Source: Acetobacter fallax
GTDB taxonomy: Bacteria; Pseudomonadota; Alphaproteobacteria; Acetobacterales; Acetobacteraceae
Assembly: GCF_011516735.1 (NCBI RefSeq)
Contig: NZ_WOSX01000022.1
Span: 1-52,957, forward strand
Length of the DNA stretch: 52,957 nucleotides
Reading direction: 5' to 3'
In this document: one piece after another, positions 27,110 through 35,687 of the stretch
Layout: each line of letters opens with the position of its first letter
Numbering within the stretch: position 1 is the first letter of the stretch
The notes under the pieces: model-generated
Databases searched by the model: none
What the model was told of the DNA's origin: nothing
What the model saw: the letters and a program-made list of their open reading frames with translations, nothing else
Made by a program: the position numbers and the translations under genes

Positions 27110-28804
27110 TCAGGACGCTATCTTTTCCGGCTTCACCATGAATTCGTGCCCTTTGAGCATTTCCCAGTAGAGCCGGGGCATGACGTCTTTCTTGAGGAAC
27201 CAGGCGAGGCGTGTTGGTTTCGTGCCATCGAGAATCCATCCTGGCAGGGTGGGCATCAGTTTGCCACCGTAACCGAATTCCGCCAGGACGATCTTCCCAC
27301 GTTCCACAGTGAGCGGGCAGCCGCCATAACCATCATAGGCATAGACGGGTGCTTTGCCATCGAGCGTAGCCAGGGCATTGAGGGCGACGACGGGGGCCTG
27401 CTTGCGGGCAGCAGCGGCGGTCTTGGCATTGCCTGTGCCGGCGACATCACCGAGGGCGTAAATATTTTTGTAAGTGATGTGCTGCAGGGTTGCGGGATTG
27501 ACGGCGACGAAACCAGACGGGTCGGCGATGCCGCTGTCGCGCACGAAAGCCGGGGCGATCTGTGGGGGGACGACGTGCAGCATGTCAAACCCGCGTTCGA
27601 TCTGCATCGGGCCATTGTCGCCTTTGCGCTCGAAGGTGGCGACCTTGCGGGTGCCGTCAACGGAAACGAGGCGGGAGCTGAGCTCAAGATCGACGCCATA
27701 ATCACGGATGTAGTTCATCAGCGCCGGGACGAAGGCGGGAACGCCAAACAGGGCAGGTGTGCAGGTATCGAATTCGACAGTGATGGAATCCAGCACACCC
27801 CGGCGGCGCCATTCGTCACATGAAAGATAGAGTGCCTTCTGCGGCGCGCCGGCGCATTTGATCGGCATGGGTGGCTGGGTGAAGAGCGCGGTGCCGCGCG
27901 AGAGGGTCTGCACGAGCTGCCAGGTGTAGGGCGCAAGATCGTAGCGGTAATTGGATGTGACGCCATTGCGGCCGAGCGTTTCTTCCAGGCCGGAGATGCC
28001 CCCCCAGTTGAGAACGATGCCGGCAGCGACGATGAGCACGGAGTAAGACAGGGGGGCGCCATCGGCGACAATGACCCGGCCCTCCCCGGGAAGGATCTGC
28101 TCCACCCTGCTGCGGATCCATTCAGCCCCTTTGGGAATCAGGGAGGCTTCGGAGCGGCGGGTCTGTTTCGCAGTGAAAACGCCTCCTCCGACAAGGGTCC
28201 AGCCCGGCTGATAGAAATGATCGGCGGAGGGTTCAACGATGGCGACCGACAGGTTCGGGCGACGGCGCAGAAGACCGGCGGCAGCGGACAGTCCTCCTGC
28301 CCCGCCACCGATGACGACGACATCGAAACGGCGCCCCGGAGCGGAGCCAGGTGCGGCACCCGGGGCTTTGTCGGTGACGGGCGCGGCATTTCGTTTCAGA
28401 GCGCCGGAGATCGGGGACAGGTCGATGCCGATTTTCTGACCAGCGGTAATGATGTCATTTTCGGGCAGAGTTCCGGCTTCAGCAAAAGCCCAGAGCATGG
28501 CAGCGCGATTACCGGAACGGCAATACCCCAGAACAGGCCCGTCAACGCCCCTGATGACAACTTTCATCCGCTCGATATCAGTCTCGGAAGGCAGCATTCC
28601 GGACTGAAAGGGAATGGATTCAAACGTCATCCCGGCGGCAATGGTGGCTTTTCCGATTTCAGCGGCTGCAGGCTGACCTTTCTGCTCACCGTCCGGGCGG
28701 ATGCAGACGATGGCGCGAAAGCCTTGACGGGCGGCTTCGGCGACATCGTCCATGCTGAGCTGCGGAGCGACAGAGTAGCGGTCAGTAAGGGAGCGGAAAG
28801 CCAT
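27110..28804 (-). CDS. Fusion of a CRSGxR phosphatase/rhodanese-like (DUF442) domain and sulfide:quinone oxidoreductase
   Basis: 564 residues. Residues 1-110 are a beta-lactamase-hydrolase-like DUF442 domain with the loop LGYCRSGNRA (Cys about 95). From about 160 an FAD Rossmann motif starts (FDVVVIGGGAGGLSAAAGLL), then HFYQPGWTLVGGGVF. The two redox-active cysteines of mitochondrial-type SQOR are present: KCAGAPQKALYLS (about 317) and YDGYGGCPLT (about 496), followed by KIVLAEFGY. It should oxidise sulfide and pass electrons to quinone, with the N-terminal domain possibly handling the persulfide. It lies 57 bases after the dioxygenase gene and before the permease gene. Confidence 0.9.
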   Translation of the reverse strand: MAFRSLTDRYSVAPQLSMDDVAEAARQGFRAIVCIRPDGEQKGQPAAAEIGKATIAAGMTFESIPFQSGMLPSETDIERMKVVIRGVDGPVLGYCRSGNRAAMLWAFAEAGTLPENDIITAGQKIGIDLSPISGALKRNAAPVTDKAPGAAPGSAPGRRFDVVVIGGGAGGLSAAAGLLRRRPNLSVAIVEPSADHFYQPGWTLVGGGVFTAKQTRRSEASLIPKGAEWIRSRVEQILPGEGRVIVADGAPLSYSVLIVAAGIVLNWGGISGLEETLGRNGVTSNYRYDLAPYTWQLVQTLSRGTALFTQPPMPIKCAGAPQKALYLSCDEWRRRGVLDSITVEFDTCTPALFGVPAFVPALMNYIRDYGVDLELSSRLVSVDGTRKVATFERKGDNGPMQIERGFDMLHVVPPQIAPAFVRDSGIADPSGFVAVNPATLQHITYKNIYALGDVAGTGNAKTAAAARKQAPVVALNALATLDGKAPVYAYDGYGGCPLTVERGKIVLAEFGYGGKLMPTLPGWILDGTKPTRLAWFLKKDVMPRLYWEMLKGHEFMVKPEKIAS

Positions 28805-28861
28805 GATGGGGACCTGTTGCTGTGGGATCTGCGGAGGCGCCGGGACAGACGGATCGGGAGC

Positions 28862-29836
28862 TCAGAGGGTGTTGACGGGCACCTTGATGTAGCTGACGCC
28901 GTTTTCCTCGGCTTCCGGCATGTGGCCGGCGCGCATGTTCACCTGCACGGAGGGCATGATGAGAGTAGGCAGTGAGAGCGTTTTGTCGCGGGCACTGCGC
29001 ATGGCGACGAAATCGTCCTCGGCGATGCCGTTATGCACATGGACGTTTCCTTCCCGCTCAGCCCCGACAGTGGTTTCCCAGGCGAAGGTGTCGCGACCAG
29101 GAGCCTTATAGTCATGGCACAGATAAAGGCGGGTTAAGGCGGGTAGCGACAGGAGGCGGCGGATCGAGTGAAACAGGGCGCGGGCATCGCCGCCAGGGAA
29201 GTCGGCGCGAGCGGTACCATAATCCGGCATGAACAGGGTATCGCCGATGAAGGCGGCGTCACCGATCACGAAGGCCATGTCGGCGGGTGTATGACCGGGA
29301 ACGTGGAGCGCGATGGCGGGAATGGTGCCTACGCTGAAGGTATCCCCATCATGAAACAGGTGATCGAACTGCGAGCCGTCCCGGGCGAATTCGGTGCCGG
29401 CATTGAAAATTTTCCCAAAAACATCCTGCACGCGGGTGATGCCGGCCCCGATCGCAAGCTTACCGCCGAGCTGCTGCTGAAGCCAGGGGGCAGCTGAGAG
29501 GTGATCGGCGTGGGCATGGGTTTCGAGCTGCCACTCCACTTCGAGACCAGTCTTGCGAATGTAGTCCACAACCATCTGTGCCGAGCCGTGTTTTGTCCGG
29601 CCCGAGGAGGCTTCGTAGTTCAGCACGCTGTCGATAATGGCGGCTTTTTTTGTCTCCGGATCGTGGACGACGTGAGTGGCGGTGAAGGTGTCTTCGTCGA
29701 AAAAGGTACGGATAACGGGGCACAGGGCCGGACTGGCCAGAGCTGTTTCGACCTGTTCCGTGGCTGCGGCCAGAACGGCATCAGGCGTGGAAACGGGCGT
29801 CCGGGGAGTGCCGGGGGACGGGGGCAGATCGGACAT
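28862..29836 (-). CDS. ETHE1-like persulfide dioxygenase (MBL fold)
   Basis: Metallo-beta-lactamase-fold iron enzyme of about 324 residues, expected to oxidise glutathione persulfide to sulfite. The metal motif is LETHAHADHLSAAPWL (H107, H109, D111, H112); further ligands lie in LHVPGHTPADMAFVIGD and IGDTLFMPDYGTARADFPGG, and the C-terminal histidine in LYLCHDYKAPG. The ATG at 29836 has AAGGA eight bases upstream and is preferred over the upstream ATG at 29857. It resembles the Blh type of the family. First gene of the operon. Confidence 0.9.
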   Translation of the reverse strand: MSDLPPSPGTPRTPVSTPDAVLAAATEQVETALASPALCPVIRTFFDEDTFTATHVVHDPETKKAAIIDSVLNYEASSGRTKHGSAQMVVDYIRKTGLEVEWQLETHAHADHLSAAPWLQQQLGGKLAIGAGITRVQDVFGKIFNAGTEFARDGSQFDHLFHDGDTFSVGTIPAIALHVPGHTPADMAFVIGDAAFIGDTLFMPDYGTARADFPGGDARALFHSIRRLLSLPALTRLYLCHDYKAPGRDTFAWETTVGAEREGNVHVHNGIAEDDFVAMRSARDKTLSLPTLIMPSVQVNMRAGHMPEAEENGVSYIKVPVNTL

Positions 29837-29865
29837 GGGCTGCGTCCTTAATTTCATAATTTATT

Positions 29866-29915
29866 TAACTATGTATGTTATGTCTGAATTAAATTATTAA
29901 GTGTCATAAAGTCAA
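29866..29915 (-). promoter_or_regulatory. Candidate promoter and operator of the sulfide-oxidation operon
   Basis: On the minus strand a -35-like TTGACT (29915-29910) and a -10-like TTAATT (29892-29887) are separated by 17 bases. Directly downstream lies an imperfect AT-rich palindrome (TAACATACATAGTTA, 29880-29866) where a repressor could bind. Related operons are controlled by the ArsR-type BigR repressor, but no such gene is present here, so the regulator is unknown. Confidence 0.4.
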
Positions 29916-30077
29916 GTGAATCCGGTCTTCGCTGACGGGATGCTGACAGACGCTCCATGTAACGTGTGTCTGTATAACGCCGGGACAAACAGCAGGATCA
30001 CCTGCCTGTTTTGTTTCGAAAGTTTACTGACACTATAAGCCATGTTTCCAGAGACCACGTGGTATTCCCTGCAAAAA

Positions 30078-30091
30078 TTGATGCAGGTCAA
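30078..30091 (+). promoter_or_regulatory. FNR/FixK-type binding site upstream of hsp20
   Basis: TTGAT, four bases (GCAG), GTCAA: a match to the CRP/FNR-family consensus TTGAY-N4-RTCAA. It lies 154 bases before the Hsp20 start codon and faces only that gene closely. Oxygen- or redox-dependent induction is inferred. Confidence 0.6.
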
Positions 30092-30244
30092 AGAGTGGTC
30101 TCCGGGCGGATGATACCAGAAATGCAGGGCGTTTTTCGTCAGTTTTGATATGACGGCAGATCGCCTGATGTCCGCGCGATATCGTTCTGGCCCGGAGAGC
30201 GGTGATGAAGTGCGCTTTGACCCGGGCAAAGGGAGAAGAACATT

Positions 30245-30739
30245 ATGGTCAGTCAGGGAAATGGTGGTCGTCCGCAGGTGGTGCGCGTGCCGGCAGGCAT
30301 GGTGCGCGTGGCCGATCCGTTTACGGCTCTGGAACGGCAGATGGTTCGCCTGTTTGATGATTTCAAAGATCCGTCCACGTCTGGCGGAACGCAGAAGGCA
30401 GCCGGTCGGATTGGCGCGACGGATGTGACCGAAGATGCGAAGGGTTATACGGTCAGCATTGAGGTTCCGGGCTGTTCTGAAAGCGATGTGAAGCTTTCCG
30501 CGACAAACGGATTGCTGACGGTCAGCGGTGAAAAGAAGCGTCCGGACGTGGCGGAGGGAACGAAGCAGCATCTGGCGGGTCGCTGGTTTGCTTCTTTTGA
30601 GGATTCCTTTGCGATTCCTGAAGACGCCGATGCCGACAAGATCGCTGCCAGTATGAAAAACGGTGTTCTGACGGTAACGCTGCCGCGCAAGGCGGAAGTA
30701 AAACCTGCGGAGCGGACGATTGCGATTCATGCAGGCTGA
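30245..30739 (+). CDS. Hsp20-family small heat shock protein
   Basis: 164-residue ATP-independent holdase. The alpha-crystallin domain spans about residues 60-150 (ATDVTEDAKGYTVSIEVPGC, LSATNGLLTVSGEKKR) and ends in KNGVLTVTLPRKAEVKPAER, with the A-x-x-x-n-G-V-L motif. The N-terminus (MVRVADPFTALERQMVRLFD) is typical of the class with a DPF/LF element. GGGAGAAG lies before the ATG. An FNR-type box upstream suggests control by low oxygen rather than heat alone. Confidence 0.92.
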   Translation: MVSQGNGGRPQVVRVPAGMVRVADPFTALERQMVRLFDDFKDPSTSGGTQKAAGRIGATDVTEDAKGYTVSIEVPGCSESDVKLSATNGLLTVSGEKKRPDVAEGTKQHLAGRWFASFEDSFAIPEDADADKIAASMKNGVLTVTLPRKAEVKPAERTIAIHAG

Positions 30740-30787
30740 TGTCTGATCTCAACCAGTGTTGAGGATGACACATGGAAAGAGAGTGTC

Positions 30788-30840
30788 GGGGTCTCCGCCC
30801 CGCACTCCGCCAAAAATCGCAGACCTTTGGAAAGGCTCTG
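30788..30840 (+). repeat. Modular hairpin intergenic repeat, copy 6 (partial)
   Basis: Only the H1 part is kept: CCGCCCCGCACTCCG, then CCAAAAATC, loop GCA, GACCTTTGG (30810-30830). It sits right after hsp20, and an inverted copy follows within 50 bases. Confidence 0.6.
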
Positions 30841-30885
30841 TTGTCGTTAAGTGTTGATCTGTGATTTTTCAAAGGGTTAGAAAAA

Positions 30886-31005
30886 GATCGGGCTCTGCCC
30901 GAACCCGGAAAGGGTCGCGGACCCCTTCACCCCAATCTGTTGATAAATAAGCATATTTCCAAAGGTCTGTGACCTTTGGTCAGTTCCAGGGCAAAGCCCT
31001 GGGAA
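30886..31005 (-). repeat. Modular triple-hairpin intergenic repeat, copy 7 (inverted)
   Basis: Complete copy in inverted orientation: H3 (CGGGCTCTGCCCG), H2 (GAAAGGGTC, loop GCG, GACCCCTTC, 30908-30928), the linker CAATCTGTTGATAAATAAGC, H1 (CCAAAGGTC, loop TGT, GACCTTTGG, 30959-30979) and an additional 7-bp stem (CCAGGGC, AAA, GCCCTGG, 30986-31002). H1 keeps perfect pairing although its loop differs from copy 5 (GCA on one strand, TGT here), which is equal to its complement apart from wobble change. Confidence 0.78.
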
Positions 31006-31027
31006 GGGGCCAGTATTTAATGACAAC

Positions 31028-31115
31028 AGAGCCTCTGGAAACCTGCTTATTGATCAGCGGGTCGGGGTAAAGAAGCCGTTATGCACGGCGTCGCGTGGCG
31101 CCCGTGCAGAGCCCG
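31028..31115 (+). repeat. Modular hairpin intergenic repeat, copy 8 (partial)
   Basis: Starts at the end of H1 (TGGAAACCTGCTTATTGATC), has the linker AGCGGGTCGGGGTAAAG, a diverged H2 region and an H3-like end (CCCGTGCAGAGCCCGACGG). It runs directly into a decayed IS5-family transposase gene at 31122. Confidence 0.6.
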
Positions 31116-31121
31116 ACGGCC

Positions 31122-31600
31122 GCCGTCGTTGACAGCCAGTCCATCAAGGCACCAGCAGCGGAAAAACGCTTTGATGCAGGCAGGTCATCGGCCGTAAACG
31201 ACACATTCCCGTCGAGACAGATGGCCGATTGCTCATGGTCAGTCTGACCACTGCCGAAGTGCTGGCGCTCAGGCGATCGTCGCGGCCATTCGCAAACGAC
31301 GGCCCTGGCTCAGGCCTCTGTTCGCTGACGGTGCCGACGATCGCACCCGCCTTATGGATACCGCGACCTGTCAGGATTTCGTCCTCAGGATCATCCGCCG
31401 CTCCGACAAGGAGCCGGCTTCAGGGTGTTGCCCCGGCGCCAGGTCGTCGAGCGCACTTTCGGGTGGATAACGCGCTGGAAGCGGCTCGTTTGGGGTGACA
31501 AGCAGAGGATCGACGTCCCGGAGACGATGATTCATGTCGCTCCCGGTAACCTCATGCTCCGTAGAATTGTCCATCCATGACCATTCTCAAACAGACTCTG
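31122..31600 (+). mobile_element. Decayed IS5-family transposase remnant
   Basis: Pieces of an IS427-type DDE transposase appear in order but in different frames: AVVDSQSIKAPAAEKR (from 31122), LMVSLTTAEVLALR (31230), FRVLPRRQVVERTFGWITRW (31428) and RIDVPETMIHVAPGNLMLRR (31509), then a late stop and FSNRL. Several frameshifts and an internal deletion rule out function. The 5' third of the gene is absent. Confidence 0.72.
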
Positions 31601-31609
31601 CGCAGACTG

Positions 31610-31647
31610 ACTCCCGGTCGGAGCTGGCGCCTGACCGGGAGTTTTTC
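31610..31647 (+). terminator. Intrinsic terminator-like hairpin
   Basis: ACTCCCGGTC (31610-31619) pairs perfectly with GACCGGGAGT (31633-31642), followed by TTTT. The 10-bp stem and T run fit a rightward terminator. On the minus strand the stem could also serve the 3' end of the oxidase gene that finishes at 31650, but a T run is missing there. Confidence 0.6.
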
Positions 31648-31649
31648 TG

Positions 31650-32825
31650 TTACGGTATGTGCCGCGCATGACGAAAGCGCACGTGATCCAGGGTGATGTC
31701 GTCGCAGGTAATGACGCCGAGCATGGCCATATCTCTGTCCACTTCGGCTTTCACGAGAGTGATGGCGTGGGCCACACCGGCTCTTCCGGCAACGACGGCT
31801 GCGTAGTTGAACGGACGACCTATAAACACAAAATCCGCGCCGAGAGCGAGAGCTTTCAGGATATGACTCCCTCGTCGAAAACCACTGTCAATCATGACAG
31901 GCAGGGTTGTGGAAGCGACAATTTCAGGGAGAATGCGCAGTGGAGCGATGGCACCATCAAGCTGACGGCCCCCGTGGTTGGAGACGATGATGGCATCAAC
32001 GCCGGTATTCTGCGCGATAGTGGCATCTTCAGGATGAAGAATTCCTTTGATAATCAGAGGATTTTTCCAGCGCTGGCGGATATGTCTGATGTGGTCCCAG
32101 TTGAAATGGTCACGGGCCGTGAAGTCACGGAGGACGTTCGATGAAAGGATCGGGGCACCACGCTCAGCAAATGAATTTTCAAAATGGGGCATGCCGTATT
32201 TCGCCAGTGTCCGGGCGAACGTATCGACGAGCCAGCGCGGATGGGTAAGTCCTTGCAGCGCAAGACCAATGCCGGGGCGCAGCGGGGTTGAAAAGCCGTT
32301 CCGGGTGTTGTTCTCGCGATTTCCGGCGACGGGGATATCGATGGTGACGACAAGCGTTTCAAACCCGGCTGCCGTCACGCGGTCCAGCAAAGCGTCGATG
32401 CGGCTGGTGTTTCCGGGAAGATAGGCCTGAAACCATGTGTCGGGCGCAGCGGAGATGACATCTTCCATGCGGATGAGAGAGGTGCCGCTGAGGATCATCG
32501 GGATTTCGGCAGCTGCGGCGGCCTGCGCCTGCACGATATCGCCGCGATAGGCGCTGAGAGCGGACAGGCCCATCGGGGCGATACCGAAAGGGGCGGCATA
32601 TTCCCGGCCGAACAGAGTGGTGCGCTGAGAGCGTTTTGATACGTCCATCAGCACGCGCGGAACAAGATCGAGATCCGCAAAGGCGGCGGTATTGGCATTG
32701 AACGAGTCGTTGTCTTCGGCGGCGCCGGCGACGTAGCCATAGACAGGACGTGGCAGAAGCCGCCGCGCCACCCGTTCAAAATCCTTCAGGGCCAGGAAGG
32801 ATTCCAGCCGGCGGGACGGTCTCAT
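31650..32825 (-). CDS. FMN-dependent alpha-hydroxy-acid oxidase/dehydrogenase
   Basis: 391 residues, TIM-barrel flavoprotein of the LldD/glycolate oxidase family, oxidising L-2-hydroxy acids such as lactate. The N-terminal KDFERVARRLLPRPVYGYVA is followed by the FMN site PFGIAPMGLSALSAYRGDIV, and the catalytic His-Gly-Gly-Arg appears in AIIVSNHGGRQLDGAIAPLR, then DSGFRRGSHILKALALGADF for the phosphate. No clear membrane segment distinguishes LldD from soluble oxidases. GGAGC lies upstream of the ATG. The actual substrate is not known. Confidence 0.9.
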   Translation of the reverse strand: MRPSRRLESFLALKDFERVARRLLPRPVYGYVAGAAEDNDSFNANTAAFADLDLVPRVLMDVSKRSQRTTLFGREYAAPFGIAPMGLSALSAYRGDIVQAQAAAAAEIPMILSGTSLIRMEDVISAAPDTWFQAYLPGNTSRIDALLDRVTAAGFETLVVTIDIPVAGNRENNTRNGFSTPLRPGIGLALQGLTHPRWLVDTFARTLAKYGMPHFENSFAERGAPILSSNVLRDFTARDHFNWDHIRHIRQRWKNPLIIKGILHPEDATIAQNTGVDAIIVSNHGGRQLDGAIAPLRILPEIVASTTLPVMIDSGFRRGSHILKALALGADFVFIGRPFNYAAVVAGRAGVAHAITLVKAEVDRDMAMLGVITCDDITLDHVRFRHARHIP

Positions 32826-32915
32826 GAACGATGCTCCGTGAAAAACACGGGCAGCATGGCGCGGCAGGGCGTCACGCCGGAAGTGACATTGCCGCGATGG
32901 GTTGCGCTGGCAGAC

Positions 32916-34082
32916 TCAGGCGTGATCCAGCGGTGCCGGTCCGGCATCGATCTTCGCGACATACAGCCATACCGGGTAGATCACGGATTGCGTGCCGCCC
33001 TGGAAGCCATGTGTCCTGTTCTGCTGCGTTGCCGGAATCCAGAGGCGGTGATCGTGATCGATCCACATCGCATCGGACCAGATCAGCCTTGGATCAGCAA
33101 TAAAAACCGAGACATGCCGGTCCGGGGTAATGCGCAGAATACGGCGGTGATTGACATCCGACATGTAGAGCACGCCGTTTGCGTCGATTGCGGTACCGCC
33201 AGTGGTTCCGGTGTCGAGCCAGGGGATCAGGCCCAGGGAGAGCGTGATGGCGCTGGTGGCTTCGTTGTCGAGCAGGGCGGTTTCGATGCGGGCTAGCGAG
33301 CCTGAACAGGGCTGGACATAGAGATAGCGCCCGTCCGGAGTGACTTCGAGCTGATCGGCATGAACGCGGAGTGGTTTGCCGGCATCGTTCCGCAACAGCC
33401 GCCCATCAGCAAGCATGGGCTTGTGATCGGTGAGCAGCCTGTGGCCGTCAAGAACACGGCGGACGAGACCGGACACAATGTTGACGACGAGGAGGCCGGG
33501 AGCGCCGGCATCGGTGGCATAAAGGATCGGCCCGTTGAAGCGGATGTCATCGATATAGCTGTCGGGACGGAGCCCGGCTGCGAGATCAAAGGTGCGGATC
33601 AGGGCGCCGCTCTTCGGGTCGAATACGAACAGGCGAGCGGCACCGGAAACGGCGGGAAGCCCGATCCCGGGGGCGCCTGCGTCGATCACCCACAGATTGC
33701 CATCTGGTCCGATGCGGATGGCATTGACGAGAAAGAAGCCGTCCGCAGGTGTCCATGAAGGGCCGCGCAGAGCATTCCAGCGGGTATCGGGGAAAGGCTG
33801 GAGGACATTTCCAGGCAGCAGGCGGGCGACCTGAAGACCTGGCCTGTCACAGGAGGGGAAACTGACGAAGACCTGTCCGTCCGGCGTTGTCGTCACGCAG
33901 TTCCAGATACGGTCTGCCTGGGCGACGGGAACCAGTTCAGGGTCCGGCACATCCGGAGAACCTGGCGGAGAAGGAATGGTCGGGTCGATGACGAGGGACC
34001 GGGGCCGGACGCCGGCTCTGGCCGGGAGAACGCCGAGTGCGGTCGCGCCGGCCATCGCTGTGAGAATCTGACGTCGGTACAT
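32916..34082 (-). CDS. Tat-exported major royal jelly protein (MRJP/Yellow) family protein
   Basis: 388 residues, a beta-propeller of the MRJP/Yellow family. The N-terminus (MYRRQILTAMAGATALGVLP then ARA) has a twin-arginine motif, so export folded is likely. Family landmarks include RIGPDGNLWVIDAG, AARLFVFDPKSG, YIDDIRFNGPILYATDAGAP, LEVTPDGRYLYVQPCSG and RILRITPDRHVSVFIADPRL. GGGAG lies before the start. Bacterial members are mostly uncharacterised, some suspected of binding or hydrolysing lactone-like ligands. It lies 90 bases upstream of the hydroxy-acid oxidase gene, same strand, possibly one operon. Confidence 0.85.
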   Translation of the reverse strand: MYRRQILTAMAGATALGVLPARAGVRPRSLVIDPTIPSPPGSPDVPDPELVPVAQADRIWNCVTTTPDGQVFVSFPSCDRPGLQVARLLPGNVLQPFPDTRWNALRGPSWTPADGFFLVNAIRIGPDGNLWVIDAGAPGIGLPAVSGAARLFVFDPKSGALIRTFDLAAGLRPDSYIDDIRFNGPILYATDAGAPGLLVVNIVSGLVRRVLDGHRLLTDHKPMLADGRLLRNDAGKPLRVHADQLEVTPDGRYLYVQPCSGSLARIETALLDNEATSAITLSLGLIPWLDTGTTGGTAIDANGVLYMSDVNHRRILRITPDRHVSVFIADPRLIWSDAMWIDHDHRLWIPATQQNRTHGFQGGTQSVIYPVWLYVAKIDAGPAPLDHA

Positions 34083-34232
34083 ACACGGCTCCCTGATGTC
34101 GCGTGTTACGCTACAGGAACAGTGTTATGCCGCAAAAGTTCAGGAGCGCCAGATGCGGCCTGCCATGCGGCGATTGCGGGAGAGGCATGACCGGTTCCGG
34201 GCCTGTTGTCCCGAACCGGTCTGCCGCCCGGA

Positions 34233-35603
34233 TCAGGCAATCCGGATCAGCTTTTTGTTGAGAAATTCCTCGATACCGAGAGACGAGAGCTCGCGACCGT
34301 ATCCTGAATTCTTCACGCCGCCGAAGGGAAGTTCGGGGGCTGCGGCAGTGGCGGTGTTGACGAACATCATGCCGGTTTCGATTTTTTCAGCAACGCGGTA
34401 GCCCCGTGCCTCATCTTTCGTAAAGACAGCTCCGCCCAGGCCGTAGGGTGAATCGTTGGCCAGGTCGATCGCTTCCTGCTCGCTGCCGACACGATGAACA
34501 ACCGCCACTGGTCCGAAGATCTCCTGATAGTAAACAGGATTATCCTTAGTGACATTGGTCAGGATCGCAGCTTTCATGAAGAAGCCATCACGCCTGATGC
34601 GTTCACCTCCGGTGATGAGCCGGGCACCGCCTTTGACGGCCTGATCGATCTGCGACAGCGTTGTGCTGAGCTGTTTTTCGCTGCTCATCGGGCCGTGGGT
34701 GCTTTCCGGATCCATCGGGTCACCGGGGCGGAAGGATTCGACCTTTTCCTTCAGACGGCTGATGAATGTATCAGCAAGAGATTCATGCACGATCATGCGT
34801 TTGGCGGCGGTGCAGACCTGACCATTATTGGCCATGCGTCCCCACGCGGCCCAGTGGACGGCAAGATCGAGGTCGGCGTCTTCAAGAACGATGAAAGGAT
34901 CGCTCCCGCCGAGTTCCATCGTGTCTTTCTTCAGAGCAGCGCCGGCCTGGGCGGCGACCGCTTTTCCGGCGCGTTCGCTGCCGGTGAGAGCGACACCTCG
35001 GATTTTGTCCTGCGCGATGAGGTCCGCGGACTGGTCATTACTCAGGAAAACGTTGGTGTAGATGCCTTCCGGCGCTCCGGCTTCGCTGAACAGCGCAGCG
35101 AAAGCCTCACCACATTGCGGGACATTCGGGGCATGTTTGGCGATAACAACGTTACCGGCCACAAGATTGGGCGCGGCAACGCGGGCAAGCTGGTAGTAAG
35201 GGAAATTCCAGGGCTCAACACAATAGATCACGCCGATGGACTGGCTGATGACGGTTGCCGAGCCTGAGTCGATGTTGATTTTCTGCGGAGCGAGGAATTT
35301 CCCGGCGCCGTTTGCATAGAATTCAAGAATACCAGCAGTCACATCAATTTCTGCACGGGCTTCAGAAAAGGGTTTACCCATCTCGGTGGTGATCAGGCGG
35401 GCATGTTTGTCGCGGTCGCGGCGCAGAAGCGCTGCGGCTTTGCTGACGATGGCACAGCGGTCAGCCAGACTGCGATGCCGCCAGTCCGATCGGTATGTCT
35501 CGTCGGCCGTATCAAGAAAACGGGCCATTTCGGCATCCGAATTCATGGCAAAAGTTTTTTCGACTTTGCCTGTCGTCGGGTTGAGAGTTTGATAAGCAGT
35601 CAT
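34233..35603 (-). CDS. Succinate-semialdehyde dehydrogenase-type aldehyde dehydrogenase
   Basis: 456 residues, NAD(P)-dependent aldehyde dehydrogenase of the succinate-semialdehyde group. The catalytic glutamate lies in KKDTMELGGSDPFIVLEDAD and the nucleophilic cysteine in MANNGQVCTAAKRMIVHESL; the cofactor loop GVALTGSERAGKAVAAQAG and the C-terminal FGGVKNSGYGRELSSLGIEE are typical. A good AGGAAAGAG ribosome binding site precedes the ATG. In acetic acid bacteria such an enzyme closes the variant TCA cycle or GABA use; no GABA aminotransferase lies nearby. Confidence 0.9.
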   Translation of the reverse strand: MTAYQTLNPTTGKVEKTFAMNSDAEMARFLDTADETYRSDWRHRSLADRCAIVSKAAALLRRDRDKHARLITTEMGKPFSEARAEIDVTAGILEFYANGAGKFLAPQKINIDSGSATVISQSIGVIYCVEPWNFPYYQLARVAAPNLVAGNVVIAKHAPNVPQCGEAFAALFSEAGAPEGIYTNVFLSNDQSADLIAQDKIRGVALTGSERAGKAVAAQAGAALKKDTMELGGSDPFIVLEDADLDLAVHWAAWGRMANNGQVCTAAKRMIVHESLADTFISRLKEKVESFRPGDPMDPESTHGPMSSEKQLSTTLSQIDQAVKGGARLITGGERIRRDGFFMKAAILTNVTKDNPVYYQEIFGPVAVVHRVGSEQEAIDLANDSPYGLGGAVFTKDEARGYRVAEKIETGMMFVNTATAAAPELPFGGVKNSGYGRELSSLGIEEFLNKKLIRIA

Positions 35604-35687
35604 AATTTCTCTTTCCTGTCGTGCAGGCCACGGGGACCGCTCTTGTGGATTGAGGGGAATGAAGATCAGGAGACTATTGTCTGCGCT

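Noticed and set aside
26447..27823. 458-codon open frame on the plus strand opposite the permease and SQOR genes
   Set aside because: Antisense to two recognised genes; no domain in its product.
29912..30730. 272-codon minus-strand frame opposite hsp20
   Set aside because: Antisense to the Hsp20 domain and covers its FNR-type promoter; no family similarity.
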